Part shown: piece by piece, positions 7,426 to 14,849 of the stretch
Layout of the letters: every line of letters starts with the position of its first letter
Position numbering within the stretch: position 1 is the stretch's first letter
NCBI GenBank assembly: GCA_039025395.1
Contig: JBCCOK010000001.1
Span: 75,773-139,772, forward strand
Direction of reading: 5' to 3'
DNA length: 64,000 nucleotides
From: Hoeflea_A sp039025395
GTDB taxonomy: Bacteria; Pseudomonadota; Alphaproteobacteria; Rhizobiales; Rhizobiaceae
Program-made: the position numbers and the translations under genes
Notes under the pieces: generated by a model
What the model was told of the DNA's origin: nothing
The model's database searches: none
The model's input: only the letters and a program-made list of their open reading frames with translations

Positions 7426-8811
7426 TTACTGACTCCTGAGTTGTGTGTCGGGTTGGACGGTTAGAAGAGTTTCTTCAGCCGCTGCAAAAAGCGCGGCTTC
7501 ATCGAGATGCGGAAAAGCGCCGTCTTTCCAGACGATACGCCCATTGACGACCGTAAGGTCGACCGGCGAACCGATGCCGACCTTGGCGAGCAGGCTGACC
7601 GGGTCGTGACGGGTGCCGACGAAGTCGAGCTTTCTTGTATCGATGGCGAACAGGTCCGCCGCCATTCCGGGACGCAGTGCGCCGATGTCGCTCCGGCCGA
7701 GCAGCGAAGCACCGCCTTCGGTGGCAAACGCAAGGAAGCGTGCGGGAACCGGCACTGGATCCTGCCGTGTCGGGGCCGCCAGGCATTGCAGCATGTAGGC
7801 TGAATGTACGCAGTGCATCAGGTTTGAATTGTCGTTGGACGCGGCCCCGTCGCAGCCAAGGCCGACGCGCACACCGAGCGCATCCATGGCAGGCACGTCC
7901 GTCACCTCTGCACCAACCAGGTAAACCGGCTCCGGACAGTGGGCGACACCGGTGCCCGATGCCGAGAGCTTTTCCAGTTCATCGCGGTGCAACTCCCAAC
8001 AATGCGCGTAGAATGTGTCGGAGCCCGCAAAACCAACGCTCTCGCAATAGTCTACCGTGCGCATGCCGTGGACTTCGGCAATGACCGGACTTTCGCCCTC
8101 GCCGACATGGGTGTGCATTTGAACACCCTTGTCGCGGGCGAGTTGCACGGATTGCTCAAAGGTTTCCCGGTAACAGTTCACTGGCTGACAAGGCGCGACA
8201 GCAACCTGGCGCATGGAAAGCGGCGCGGCATCGTGAAATGCGTCGATCACACGTTCGCAATCGGAGATAAATTCGTCCGTGGTTTCCAGCATTGCATCCG
8301 GGATCGTGCTGCCCTCGGATTTGGGGAGTGTGTTTCCGCCGCGTCCCGCATGGAACCGAATGCCCATCAGTTCCGCAGCCTCGAATTGACGGTCAATAAT
8401 GCGCGAGCCCGCGTGGCGCGGAAAACAGTACTGGTGATCAAACGCTGTGGTGCAGCCGTGTTTTATGAGCTCCGCCATGGCGACGACCGAACTGTGATAA
8501 AAACAGTCTTCCGTAAGGCGCGAAAAGATCGGGTAGATCAGATCGAGCCACTCGATCACCGAATAGCGCGTCCAGTCGAGCTCCGCCCGGTTGCGCACGA
8601 AACACTGGAAAAAGTGGTGATGCGTGTTGACGAGACCCGGATAGACAAAGAACCCGCTGCCATCGATCACCTCCGCCCCGACAGGTGCGGGAAGGTTTGG
8701 TCCTATCGCAGCAATCGCGCCATTGGCGCAAACAATGTCTTCGCCCAGCCGTACCGGCTCCAGCGCACCTGTGACAATCGCATCGCAACGACGAAGCACA
8801 AGCGCGCTCAT
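7426..8811 (-). CDS. Amidohydrolase of the 8-oxoguanine/hydroxyatrazine deaminase type
   Basis: The product is 461 aa from MSALVLRRCDAIVTG; the start at 8811 forms an ATGA overlap with the GST-like gene. Metal-site motifs of the COG0402 amidohydrolases are present: GLVNTHHHFFQ, then MHTHVGEGE, then FYAHCWEL and GLGCDGAASNDNSNL. The THHHFFQ/DGAASND combination is typical of 8-oxoguanine deaminases and hydroxydechloroatrazine ethylaminohydrolases, which release ammonia or amine from purine- or triazine-like rings. It probably acts on the compound brought in by the adjacent importer, or on the product of the Rieske-type oxygenase. The exact substrate is inferred, not seen. Confidence 0.85.
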   Translation of the reverse strand: MSALVLRRCDAIVTGALEPVRLGEDIVCANGAIAAIGPNLPAPVGAEVIDGSGFFVYPGLVNTHHHFFQCFVRNRAELDWTRYSVIEWLDLIYPIFSRLTEDCFYHSSVVAMAELIKHGCTTAFDHQYCFPRHAGSRIIDRQFEAAELMGIRFHAGRGGNTLPKSEGSTIPDAMLETTDEFISDCERVIDAFHDAAPLSMRQVAVAPCQPVNCYRETFEQSVQLARDKGVQMHTHVGEGESPVIAEVHGMRTVDYCESVGFAGSDTFYAHCWELHRDELEKLSASGTGVAHCPEPVYLVGAEVTDVPAMDALGVRVGLGCDGAASNDNSNLMHCVHSAYMLQCLAAPTRQDPVPVPARFLAFATEGGASLLGRSDIGALRPGMAADLFAIDTRKLDFVGTRHDPVSLLAKVGIGSPVDLTVVNGRIVWKDGAFPHLDEAALFAAAEETLLTVQPDTQLRSQ

Positions 8812-9455
8812 GAACCACCGCCTTGCGCAGCGGCAAGCTGCGCATCGGGCATCGGCGCGAGTTCGTGAAGTCTGTGAATACCGGGCATCTCGATGAATCC
8901 CGGCAGGGACCGGATAGCTCGCATCCACAAACGGATAGAAGGGTATGGATCGAGGCTCACCCCGCCATCGGGAGCCAGCGCCGTGTTCGGAAAACAAACA
9001 ATATCGGCAATTGTCGCGTGGGGACCGGTGAGAAAGATGCCGCCGTCGAAGCGGCGATCCGACAGCGTTTTTTCAAGAAAACGCAAAGCGGTGACACCCT
9101 CTTTGCGCACTTTGTCGATATCAGCCTCATAGCCGAGGATATCGTGCAGGCGCGCCAGGCCCAGCGTTTCGTTCAGTCGAGCGGCAAAGCCGAACCATGT
9201 CTCGTCTTCCGTCTGCCATAACGGCGCGTCTCGGGTCATGTGTTGCAGGATTTCGACGCTGTCGCTCAGCACAAGACCGCCATCGACGACGATGGGCAGT
9301 GTTCCGACAGGGTTCAGCGCGAGGATTCCCGGTGACGTGTGCTCCCGCGCCGGATGAAAATTGACGGCCTTGAGCGACAGCTCCTGCCCAAGGAGCGCGG
9401 CCATCAGCCGGACCTTGTAGCAACTGGCGCTGAGCACATAGTCATAGAGAATCAT
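8808..9455 (-). CDS. Glutathione-transferase-like protein (NdmE-like by context)
   Basis: The product is 215 aa. The N-terminal thioredoxin-fold domain starts MILYDYVLSASCYKVRLMAALLG and includes NPVGTLPIVVDGGLVLSDSVEIL with the cis-Pro and the Ser/Asp pair that bind glutathione. An all-alpha C-terminal domain follows. It lies between the Rieske-less oxygenase gene and the deaminase gene and overlaps both by ATGA. In caffeine-degrading Pseudomonas, the GST homologue NdmE is needed to hold the N7-demethylase NdmC in an active complex. A structural role of that kind is inferred here from gene order. A true glutathione-dependent enzyme, such as a dehalogenase or isomerase, remains possible. Confidence 0.8.
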   Translation of the reverse strand: MILYDYVLSASCYKVRLMAALLGQELSLKAVNFHPAREHTSPGILALNPVGTLPIVVDGGLVLSDSVEILQHMTRDAPLWQTEDETWFGFAARLNETLGLARLHDILGYEADIDKVRKEGVTALRFLEKTLSDRRFDGGIFLTGPHATIADIVCFPNTALAPDGGVSLDPYPSIRLWMRAIRSLPGFIEMPGIHRLHELAPMPDAQLAAAQGGGS

Positions 9456-10288
9456 GCAGCCACCAATTGGGCACCGTAACTGTAGCCGGTTTTTTTAAGC
9501 CAGCGCCGATATGCCACCGACGTCAGGTCCGCTTGGGTGGGCACCTCCAGACCGGGGTCGAGTGGCAGCTTCTTCGGAATCTGATTTTCAAGAATCGACC
9601 GATCCTGCATGAAGATCAGCTGCTGGAAACTCACCATCTCCGACAACGTGCTATCGTCGTCGTAAAGCGCCATCCACGGCCAGACTTCGCACCACTCCTC
9701 GGTCAGCGGCTGAACGAACAACGTGATAACGTCCCATTCGCCTGGCCGCGGCGGACAGGTCTTGTAAAGCACAGCGCAAGTGGGCTCCGGCACGCGGTAC
9801 ATGTATTCGGTTATAATCCCGCCGGTCGCCGACATCGCCGCCTGCGGCTGATGGAACTTGACCTTTGTCGCCCAGACCTCGTCCGTCTCTTCCCTGACTT
9901 CGACCTTGTAGCGATCGACTTCGGCGTTCGACTCGGTTCCCAGGATATCGGTGTGAACGAACGGGAAATGCGCAACGTCGAGAAAGTTCTCCACTGCTCT
10001 CAAGGGCGAACATCGCACCCGCACGGAGCCGACATCGACGAGACGCCTGCCCTCCCCGTCGGCCTCCGGTATTGAAAACAAGTCCTTTTTGGGCTCACCC
10101 GGACAGGCCCATAGATGACCAAACCGTTCAATCACCGGCATCAAGGATCCATCTGCCGACTTAGCCCAGGCGCCATCCGCACCGGACCCCACGGTAATTT
10201 CCTTGCCCAGCAGCAGCGTTTTCCGGGCTTCCGCTAGCCCCGACAGCATGGCAACGCAATACCAGTGATTTTCCGGGCTTCCGCTCAC
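9452..10288 (-). CDS. Rieske-less mononuclear-iron oxygenase subunit (NdmC-like)
   Basis: The product is 278 aa. The catalytic domain carries the iron-site motif N101-x2-D104-x2-H107-x4-H112 (AVENFLDVAHFPFVH), with D229 (FMQDRSILENQ) as the likely third ligand, as in VanA-type Rieske oxygenases. Residues 1-70 resemble the edge of a Rieske domain (NHWYCVAM, FGHLWACPGEP) but lack the C-x-H and C-x2-H ligands, so it cannot hold the cluster itself. The gene overlaps a stand-alone Rieske subunit upstream and a GST-like gene downstream. Size, missing cluster and GST neighbour match NdmC, the N7-demethylase of methylxanthines. Demethylation or hydroxylation of a purine-like ring is the proposed activity. 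No reductase gene is visible. Confidence 0.82.
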   Translation of the reverse strand: MSGSPENHWYCVAMLSGLAEARKTLLLGKEITVGSGADGAWAKSADGSLMPVIERFGHLWACPGEPKKDLFSIPEADGEGRRLVDVGSVRVRCSPLRAVENFLDVAHFPFVHTDILGTESNAEVDRYKVEVREETDEVWATKVKFHQPQAAMSATGGIITEYMYRVPEPTCAVLYKTCPPRPGEWDVITLFVQPLTEEWCEVWPWMALYDDDSTLSEMVSFQQLIFMQDRSILENQIPKKLPLDPGLEVPTQADLTSVAYRRWLKKTGYSYGAQLVAA

Positions 10289-10887
10289 GCCGCCAGCTCC
10301 TCGAATTCGCCTCTCATGGATTCGAGCTGCACCGACACAGATTTCGGATCGTATCCGTTTGCCGCAAAGGCATGCACCATGCAGGCAGTGTCTGAAACCG
10401 GCTGGATCGCCACGGCAAGATCAGCCTCGCCTCCGAGCACCGCCAACGCGTCGAGATCTGCATCGACAAATCGAGCAACGCGTTCGGCAGATCCGGCAAA
10501 TGGAAGCGAGCGAACCGGCTCGCGGCCGCCCGTTTCGGGCGGGCTTTCATCCGAGGCGGCAAGGGAAATCCAGATGGCCCCATCGCGGGACGCGCAGGGA
10601 TAGGAAGTGGCGCAGATGGTTCTGGGCGGGGTCAGTTGAGGGTGAGCGGGTATATAGATGCAACTTCCCGATTGGTCATACTGCCAACCGTGATAAATGC
10701 AGGAAAGCGTTTCTCCCCGAACGAAACCATGAGACAGCCGCATGCCGCGGTGTGGGCAACGGTCGGCCCAGGCGCTGTAGACGCCTGTCTGCGAGCACCA
10801 AACTGCGAGATCTACGCCTCCGATACAGACCGGAATCACTGTGCCCGGCGGAACATCCGCGCACAGTCCCCCAGCTATCCAACCCAT
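10285..10887 (-). CDS. Stand-alone Rieske [2Fe-2S] subunit with an extra C-terminal domain
   Basis: The product is 200 aa. Rieske ligands are complete: C44-P-H46 (CPHRGMRLSHGF) and C63-x2-H66 (CIYHGWQYD), spaced as in oxygenase-type Rieske domains. Residues about 110-200 form a separate region rich in Ala, Asp and Glu with no family I recognise. The start has AGGAG eight bases upstream. The stop overlaps the start of the Rieske-less oxygenase gene by ATGA, so the two are probably made in matched amounts. It would pass electrons to the iron site of that partner. In the Ndm system this cluster is carried by the reductase NdmD; here it is a small separate protein and no flavin/NADH-binding domain is attached. 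Confidence 0.85.
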   Translation of the reverse strand: MGWIAGGLCADVPPGTVIPVCIGGVDLAVWCSQTGVYSAWADRCPHRGMRLSHGFVRGETLSCIYHGWQYDQSGSCIYIPAHPQLTPPRTICATSYPCASRDGAIWISLAASDESPPETGGREPVRSLPFAGSAERVARFVDADLDALAVLGGEADLAVAIQPVSDTACMVHAFAANGYDPKSVSVQLESMRGEFEELAA

Positions 10888-11036
10888 TGCAACACTCCTA
10901 AGTGTGCTCAGGTTAGTATCATTTTAATCAGCAGATCAACGTTGCTTTAAGAAAATCAAAGACCGTCTGCAACTTTGCGTATCGATTGGACTCTATGCCT
11001 AATATTGAGCCAAAATACTGATCCGATTGCCCAACT
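10888..11036 (-). promoter_or_regulatory. Presumed promoter region of the eight-gene minus-strand operon
   Basis: This 149-bp A+T-richer gap precedes the Rieske gene and follows the acylphosphatase-like gene on the same strand. All downstream junctions overlap or abut, so the main promoter must lie here or further up. No regulator gene is adjacent and I could not define -35/-10 boxes or a convincing operator. Confidence 0.35.
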
Positions 11037-11279
11037 TTATTGCAGGCTTTTGATCTCGATATCGAACTCATCCACAAGCACGCTCTCCGGTCCGAGCGCA
11101 CAACCGAGCGCTAGGGCCTGCAGCATCGGCTCTGCGCCGAACGCCTCGATGACCAGCGCGCCCTGCTCTTCCGAGAGGTTAAGCAACTCAAGACCCAGCT
11201 TTCTGGAATGACGCCTGATCCAAGGCGGAAAGTCGTCCTCGAACACCCTTCCTGTCAGGCTGATACGCGCTGCATTCAT
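11037..11279 (-). CDS. Acylphosphatase-like small protein, divergent
   Basis: The product is 80 aa from MNAARISLTGRVFEDDFPPWI. The pattern follows acylphosphatase: ISLTGRV in strand 1, then helix WIRRHSRKLGL, then GALVIEAFGAE, and GPESVLVDEFDI at the C-terminus. The expected G-x-V-Q-G-V-x-F-R phosphate loop is replaced by GRVFEDDFPPW, so the catalytic Arg is displaced or lost and the activity is doubtful. An upstream in-frame extension to 11423 overlaps the divergent gene region and lacks family similarity. It lies on the same strand as the large operon but about 150 bp upstream of it. Confidence 0.55.
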   Translation of the reverse strand: MNAARISLTGRVFEDDFPPWIRRHSRKLGLELLNLSEEQGALVIEAFGAEPMLQALALGCALGPESVLVDEFDIEIKSLQ

Positions 11280-11483
11280 GGCTGCATTATCTGAAGTTTC
11301 ATTCTTGGGCGCAAGCGGCAGACAATGACCGCGCGACGAAAAAGTGAAAGAGCCTTCCTGGCAATACGCACGTGTTCCGAGAAGGTTTTCTTCAAGCCAA
11401 GACCGATCTCGACACACCGGCATTATTGGCCGATAACATGGTACTGCCGAAGCAGGAAAACAGTAAAACCCTGGGATCCAAAG

Positions 11484-11867
11484 ATGACAAAATTCCTCTT
11501 ATCGACCGCCGCTTACCTGATTGCGAATGCCGTCGGCCTTCTTGTGGCCGCACTCATCCTCCCCGGATTCAGTATCGGTATCTCGGCGTTCATATTGGCG
11601 GTCCTGATTTTCTCGGTCCTGCAGATGATCGCCGGTCCGCTTCTGACGCGGTTGTCGGCAAAGCGGTTTCCCGAACTCATCGGCGGAATCGCGCTTGTAG
11701 CCATTCTCGTTGGACTGATCGTGACGGATCTGCTGATGAGCCGAATGGCGATCGGCGGGATTTCCAACCTGCTTGCCGCCACGCTCCTGGTTTGGATCGG
11801 CAGTCTGATCGCAACATTCCTGATACCGAGATACGTTTTCAAGCAGCTTCGCAGCGAACGCAATTAG
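11484..11867 (+). CDS. Small four-helix membrane protein, phage-holin/PF04020-like
   Basis: The product is 127 aa from MTKFLLSTAAYLIANAVGLLVAA. It has four hydrophobic helices, with the family-typical LPGFSIGISAFILAVLIFSVLQMIAGPLL in the middle. Such proteins are annotated as 'phage holin family' or membrane proteins of unknown role, and nothing nearby suggests phage. The start at 11484 is chosen because the upstream in-frame sequence to 11325 is charged, unconserved in style and runs against the divergent acylphosphatase-like gene. Confidence 0.7.
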   Translation: MTKFLLSTAAYLIANAVGLLVAALILPGFSIGISAFILAVLIFSVLQMIAGPLLTRLSAKRFPELIGGIALVAILVGLIVTDLLMSRMAIGGISNLLAATLLVWIGSLIATFLIPRYVFKQLRSERN

Positions 11868-11916
11868 AACGCTGAAATCTTGTACAAAGGCTCGCCAAAA
11901 CATGCGGGCAATTACG

Positions 11917-12849
11917 TCAATCCGCCTGTTCCAGGAGATTGCCCAGGACACGTTTGACCTGATCCTTTTCCGGCTCTGCAATGGCGAGGATTTCGTCGAC
12001 GCGGTTGAAATCCATGCTGGTAACATCTCTTACCTCCGGACGAATGAGAAGATCCGGTTCGATCCGATTGAGGCGTTCATTGACAAGCGAATGAAGTGCG
12101 ATCTGCGATGATCCGATCCACGTGTCGAGCGCGCCCGGAACCTTTCCCGTATCTTGATGGCCATTCCCTGTCACATCGACGGCGACAATGAAACCGCCCT
12201 GATCCTCCAGAATGTCGAAGGGCGTCGGATTGACGAAACCACCATCAATCAACACGCGATCCTCCCATTGAACCGGAGACAGAAAGACCGGCAAAGCGGC
12301 GGAGGCGCCGATGGCCTTGTGCAAAGGTCCTTCATCGATGACGAACGGAGCCTCGGCGTAAAAATCCGCCGTTACAATCCGCATCGGGATCTGCAGTTCG
12401 GCAAAGGTGGCCGGCACCCTTTCAGGCAAGACAACAGACATCAAAGTTTCGGGTGCCAGCGCTGCTGAATTGTCCTTGGCGAAAATCGACGTCCACGACA
12501 GGGGATTGCCCGGAAAAAGCCGCCGCAGCGTGTTCAGGTTACTCGACAGCAAATCTCGGGCAAACCTGCGGATTTCAAGCCCCGTCATGCCGCTCGCATA
12601 ACAGGCACCGATGATTGCGCCCATCGACGTACCGGCAATGACCGTGGGCTTTGCGCCGAGCTCGTCCAGTGCCTCCAGTACCGGGATATGGGCAAGCCCG
12701 CGCGCGGCACCGCCACCGAGCGCAATGGAAAACGTCTTCTGCCCTGAAGCGCTTGCAGACCGCCCGGCACCGGCTGCGAGAACCGCGGATGCCGCCTTCA
12801 GGAAGGTTCGCCGGATTAGAGGACGCATTCGTGAAACGCTGCTACTCAT
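11917..12849 (-). CDS. Patatin-like phospholipase, Tat-exported
   Basis: The product is about 310 aa from MSSSVSRMRPLIRRTFLKAAS. RRTFLKAA followed by an Ala-rich stretch is a twin-arginine signal. The catalytic core is complete: GGGAARGLAHIPVLEAL (oxyanion loop), GTSMGA with the nucleophilic Ser, and DGGFVNPTP with the dyad Asp. It should hydrolyse acyl esters in the periplasm or at the outer membrane. An alternative start at 12873 is possible. The start overlaps the stop of the upstream membrane alpha/beta-hydrolase gene, so the two lipolytic proteins are co-expressed. Confidence 0.88.
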   Translation of the reverse strand: MSSSVSRMRPLIRRTFLKAASAVLAAGAGRSASASGQKTFSIALGGGAARGLAHIPVLEALDELGAKPTVIAGTSMGAIIGACYASGMTGLEIRRFARDLLSSNLNTLRRLFPGNPLSWTSIFAKDNSAALAPETLMSVVLPERVPATFAELQIPMRIVTADFYAEAPFVIDEGPLHKAIGASAALPVFLSPVQWEDRVLIDGGFVNPTPFDILEDQGGFIVAVDVTGNGHQDTGKVPGALDTWIGSSQIALHSLVNERLNRIEPDLLIRPEVRDVTSMDFNRVDEILAIAEPEKDQVKRVLGNLLEQAD

Positions 12850-14494
12850 TCGAACACCCATTCTGAAATCCATTGTTGCAGTGAGCCTTGAGCCGTTCCG
12901 TATCGGTCGCCGACCAGTTCGCAGGTTCGCTCACCTGAACCCATGGTTCGATATAATCCTGGGAATAATAGGCATGGCCGTGACCAGCCGAAGCGGCGGT
13001 CGACAAAGCCATGTCGAGCGCCAGCTGAAACTGGGTAACGACAGGCATGAAGCGCAGGTAGGGCGAAACATCATCCGCCGGCGGTTCTCGCATCCAGACC
13101 GGCGGACGAAGGAGCGACAGCGGATCGAAAAACACGATCGGATCGCTCGGATATTGCAGAAACAGAATGCGCATGTCCCCCCATTCGTCGACTGCCTGAG
13201 ATCCATTGTTTGTATGCGATGCATAACGGACAAGCGAACCGTCGTCGATTTGCGGCGCCACCCAGGGGCTACCGTCATTTCGGCTGCGCTGCACGCGGTT
13301 CCAGAGATCCGACGGAAATGGCGGCCCCGCCCAGAAGGCGCCGTCGATGGGATCGTTGACAAGCTGGGTCAGCGTCACCGCGTACATGGATGACCATGCT
13401 CCAAGGCTAAGGCCGTGAATATAAAACCGTGGCCGTTCATTCTCCGGCAGCTTGGCCCAGTAATCATAGATCGTCGAAACAGTGGCCGTGGCCTGATCCA
13501 GCCCGGTGCGGGTCTCGAAAACAAGCGCGAAGGGCGAATTCAGATAGGAATACTGGACGGACACCGTCGCAATGTCGCCGCCATGCATGTATTCGAGCGG
13601 ATCGTGCGATCCCGGATCCATCCAGCCGGTGCCGGTCGGGCTGACCACCACCAATACCTCGCGTTCGAAGGCGCCCAGCCGGAGCATTTCGGCCAATGCC
13701 AGTTGAGCCCGCGCCTGCGGAGTATCAGCGTTGGCTCGGCCCACATAGACGCGGATCGGATCAAGCGCGTCGGCGCCGGTAAAAGCGCTGATCGCGGTCG
13801 CATCCGGACCACCCGTGATGAAATCACGGCCCGGCTGACCCATGGCCTGCCAATCGATGAGCGATTCCGGACTGCCCACAAACCGTGCGTCCACAGGAGC
13901 AGGCGGCGCTTGTTCGAACAGGTTTTGCGCCGTCTCGTAAGCTTCGTCCAGTGCCCCGATCGCAGTGTCCAGCAGTCCGTCCCGCGTGACAATGAACAAG
14001 AGGATTGCCACGATGACAAATCCGAGCACATTGGCACGTCGCCTTGGCATGATCCGGTCCAGCCTCGCCCGAACAAAGCGGGAAAAGGCGGCGATGACAG
14101 CGCCAATGGCAAAGAGCAGCGCAAAAACGATGGCCGCCAGCACGAGAATCATCACAAGATGCGCACCGGTTGCCGGTTCCATCTCCATACGCAGCCGCAA
14201 GTCATTTTGCCAGATGAGCGAGTAGCGCAATGCGGAGATGAGAACCGCGACAACGACAATGGCCGTTATTGCTTCCACGATCCGCAGCATCAATCCTTTC
14301 AATCGCGGCATGTCGGCTGCCTGCCAGATGACTTCGACGATCCGCCATATCAGATAGCCCAAAGCCATGACGAGTCCGCCCAAAACACCCTGCAACATGG
14401 GACCGCGCGGAATAAGCGTCGGCGTCAGCGATGCGGCGAGGAGAAGCAGACCAAGCAAAAATCCAAAAACCGAAATGTGGAATCCGCGCTTCAT
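12842..14494 (-). CDS. Membrane alpha/beta-hydrolase (Abhydrolase_9 type)
   Basis: The product is 550 aa. Residues 1-190 contain about five transmembrane helices (FLLGLLLLAASLTPTLIPRG, then VVVAVLISALRYSLIW and LVMILVLAAIVFALLFAIGAVIAAF). The C-terminal half is a hydrolase domain with the nucleophile elbow GLSLGAWSS and the feature FWAGPPFPSDLW. This matches the two-domain Abhydrolase_9_N/Abhydrolase_9 family, whose catalytic role is not well defined. It pairs with a Tat-exported patatin through overlapping reading frames, which suggests shared lipid or ester substrates in the envelope. Confidence 0.85.
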   Translation of the reverse strand: MKRGFHISVFGFLLGLLLLAASLTPTLIPRGPMLQGVLGGLVMALGYLIWRIVEVIWQAADMPRLKGLMLRIVEAITAIVVVAVLISALRYSLIWQNDLRLRMEMEPATGAHLVMILVLAAIVFALLFAIGAVIAAFSRFVRARLDRIMPRRRANVLGFVIVAILLFIVTRDGLLDTAIGALDEAYETAQNLFEQAPPAPVDARFVGSPESLIDWQAMGQPGRDFITGGPDATAISAFTGADALDPIRVYVGRANADTPQARAQLALAEMLRLGAFEREVLVVVSPTGTGWMDPGSHDPLEYMHGGDIATVSVQYSYLNSPFALVFETRTGLDQATATVSTIYDYWAKLPENERPRFYIHGLSLGAWSSMYAVTLTQLVNDPIDGAFWAGPPFPSDLWNRVQRSRNDGSPWVAPQIDDGSLVRYASHTNNGSQAVDEWGDMRILFLQYPSDPIVFFDPLSLLRPPVWMREPPADDVSPYLRFMPVVTQFQLALDMALSTAASAGHGHAYYSQDYIEPWVQVSEPANWSATDTERLKAHCNNGFQNGCSNE

Positions 14495-14849
14495 AGTTCC
14501 TCCGCCAATCTACATGCCTGCCGATCCGCCCTATATTCGAGGACCAAATGTTAGCGCAAAACAGTGGCCTGGCAACGCGCGTTGAAGCCCTTTGCATAGG
14601 TGACCGGCGTGTTCAACCGCGCCGGAGCCTATACGCCGGCCCGATTGGGGCGCCAATTCGGTCGTTTAACGCGCGCTTCACGAACCTCTGAAAACACATG
14701 TTAACAGCACCAGTCTGTGTACCCATAAAGGCTTTTCTTTCATCCGCCGATGCTTTCAATAGAATTTCGCAAATGCGCGCTGTCAATAATTGAGATCAAA
14801 TTGATGCCACAACCAATCCTCTGTCATCCGACATGCGAGAGGTAAAGAA
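14495..14849. other. Intergenic region between divergent lipolytic genes
   Basis: This 355-bp gap lies between the divergent alpha/beta-hydrolase and patatin-like genes and must hold both promoters. I see no gene, no strong palindrome and no repeat. A purine-rich AGAGGTAAAG ribosome-binding stretch precedes the GTG start at 14850. Confidence 0.5.

Noticed and set aside
7939..8868. 309-codon plus-strand frame
   Set aside because: Antisense to the deaminase gene, with no family motif.
13415..14554. 379-codon plus-strand frame
   Set aside because: Antisense to the membrane alpha/beta-hydrolase; composition rich in Arg, His and Gln, typical of a shadow.
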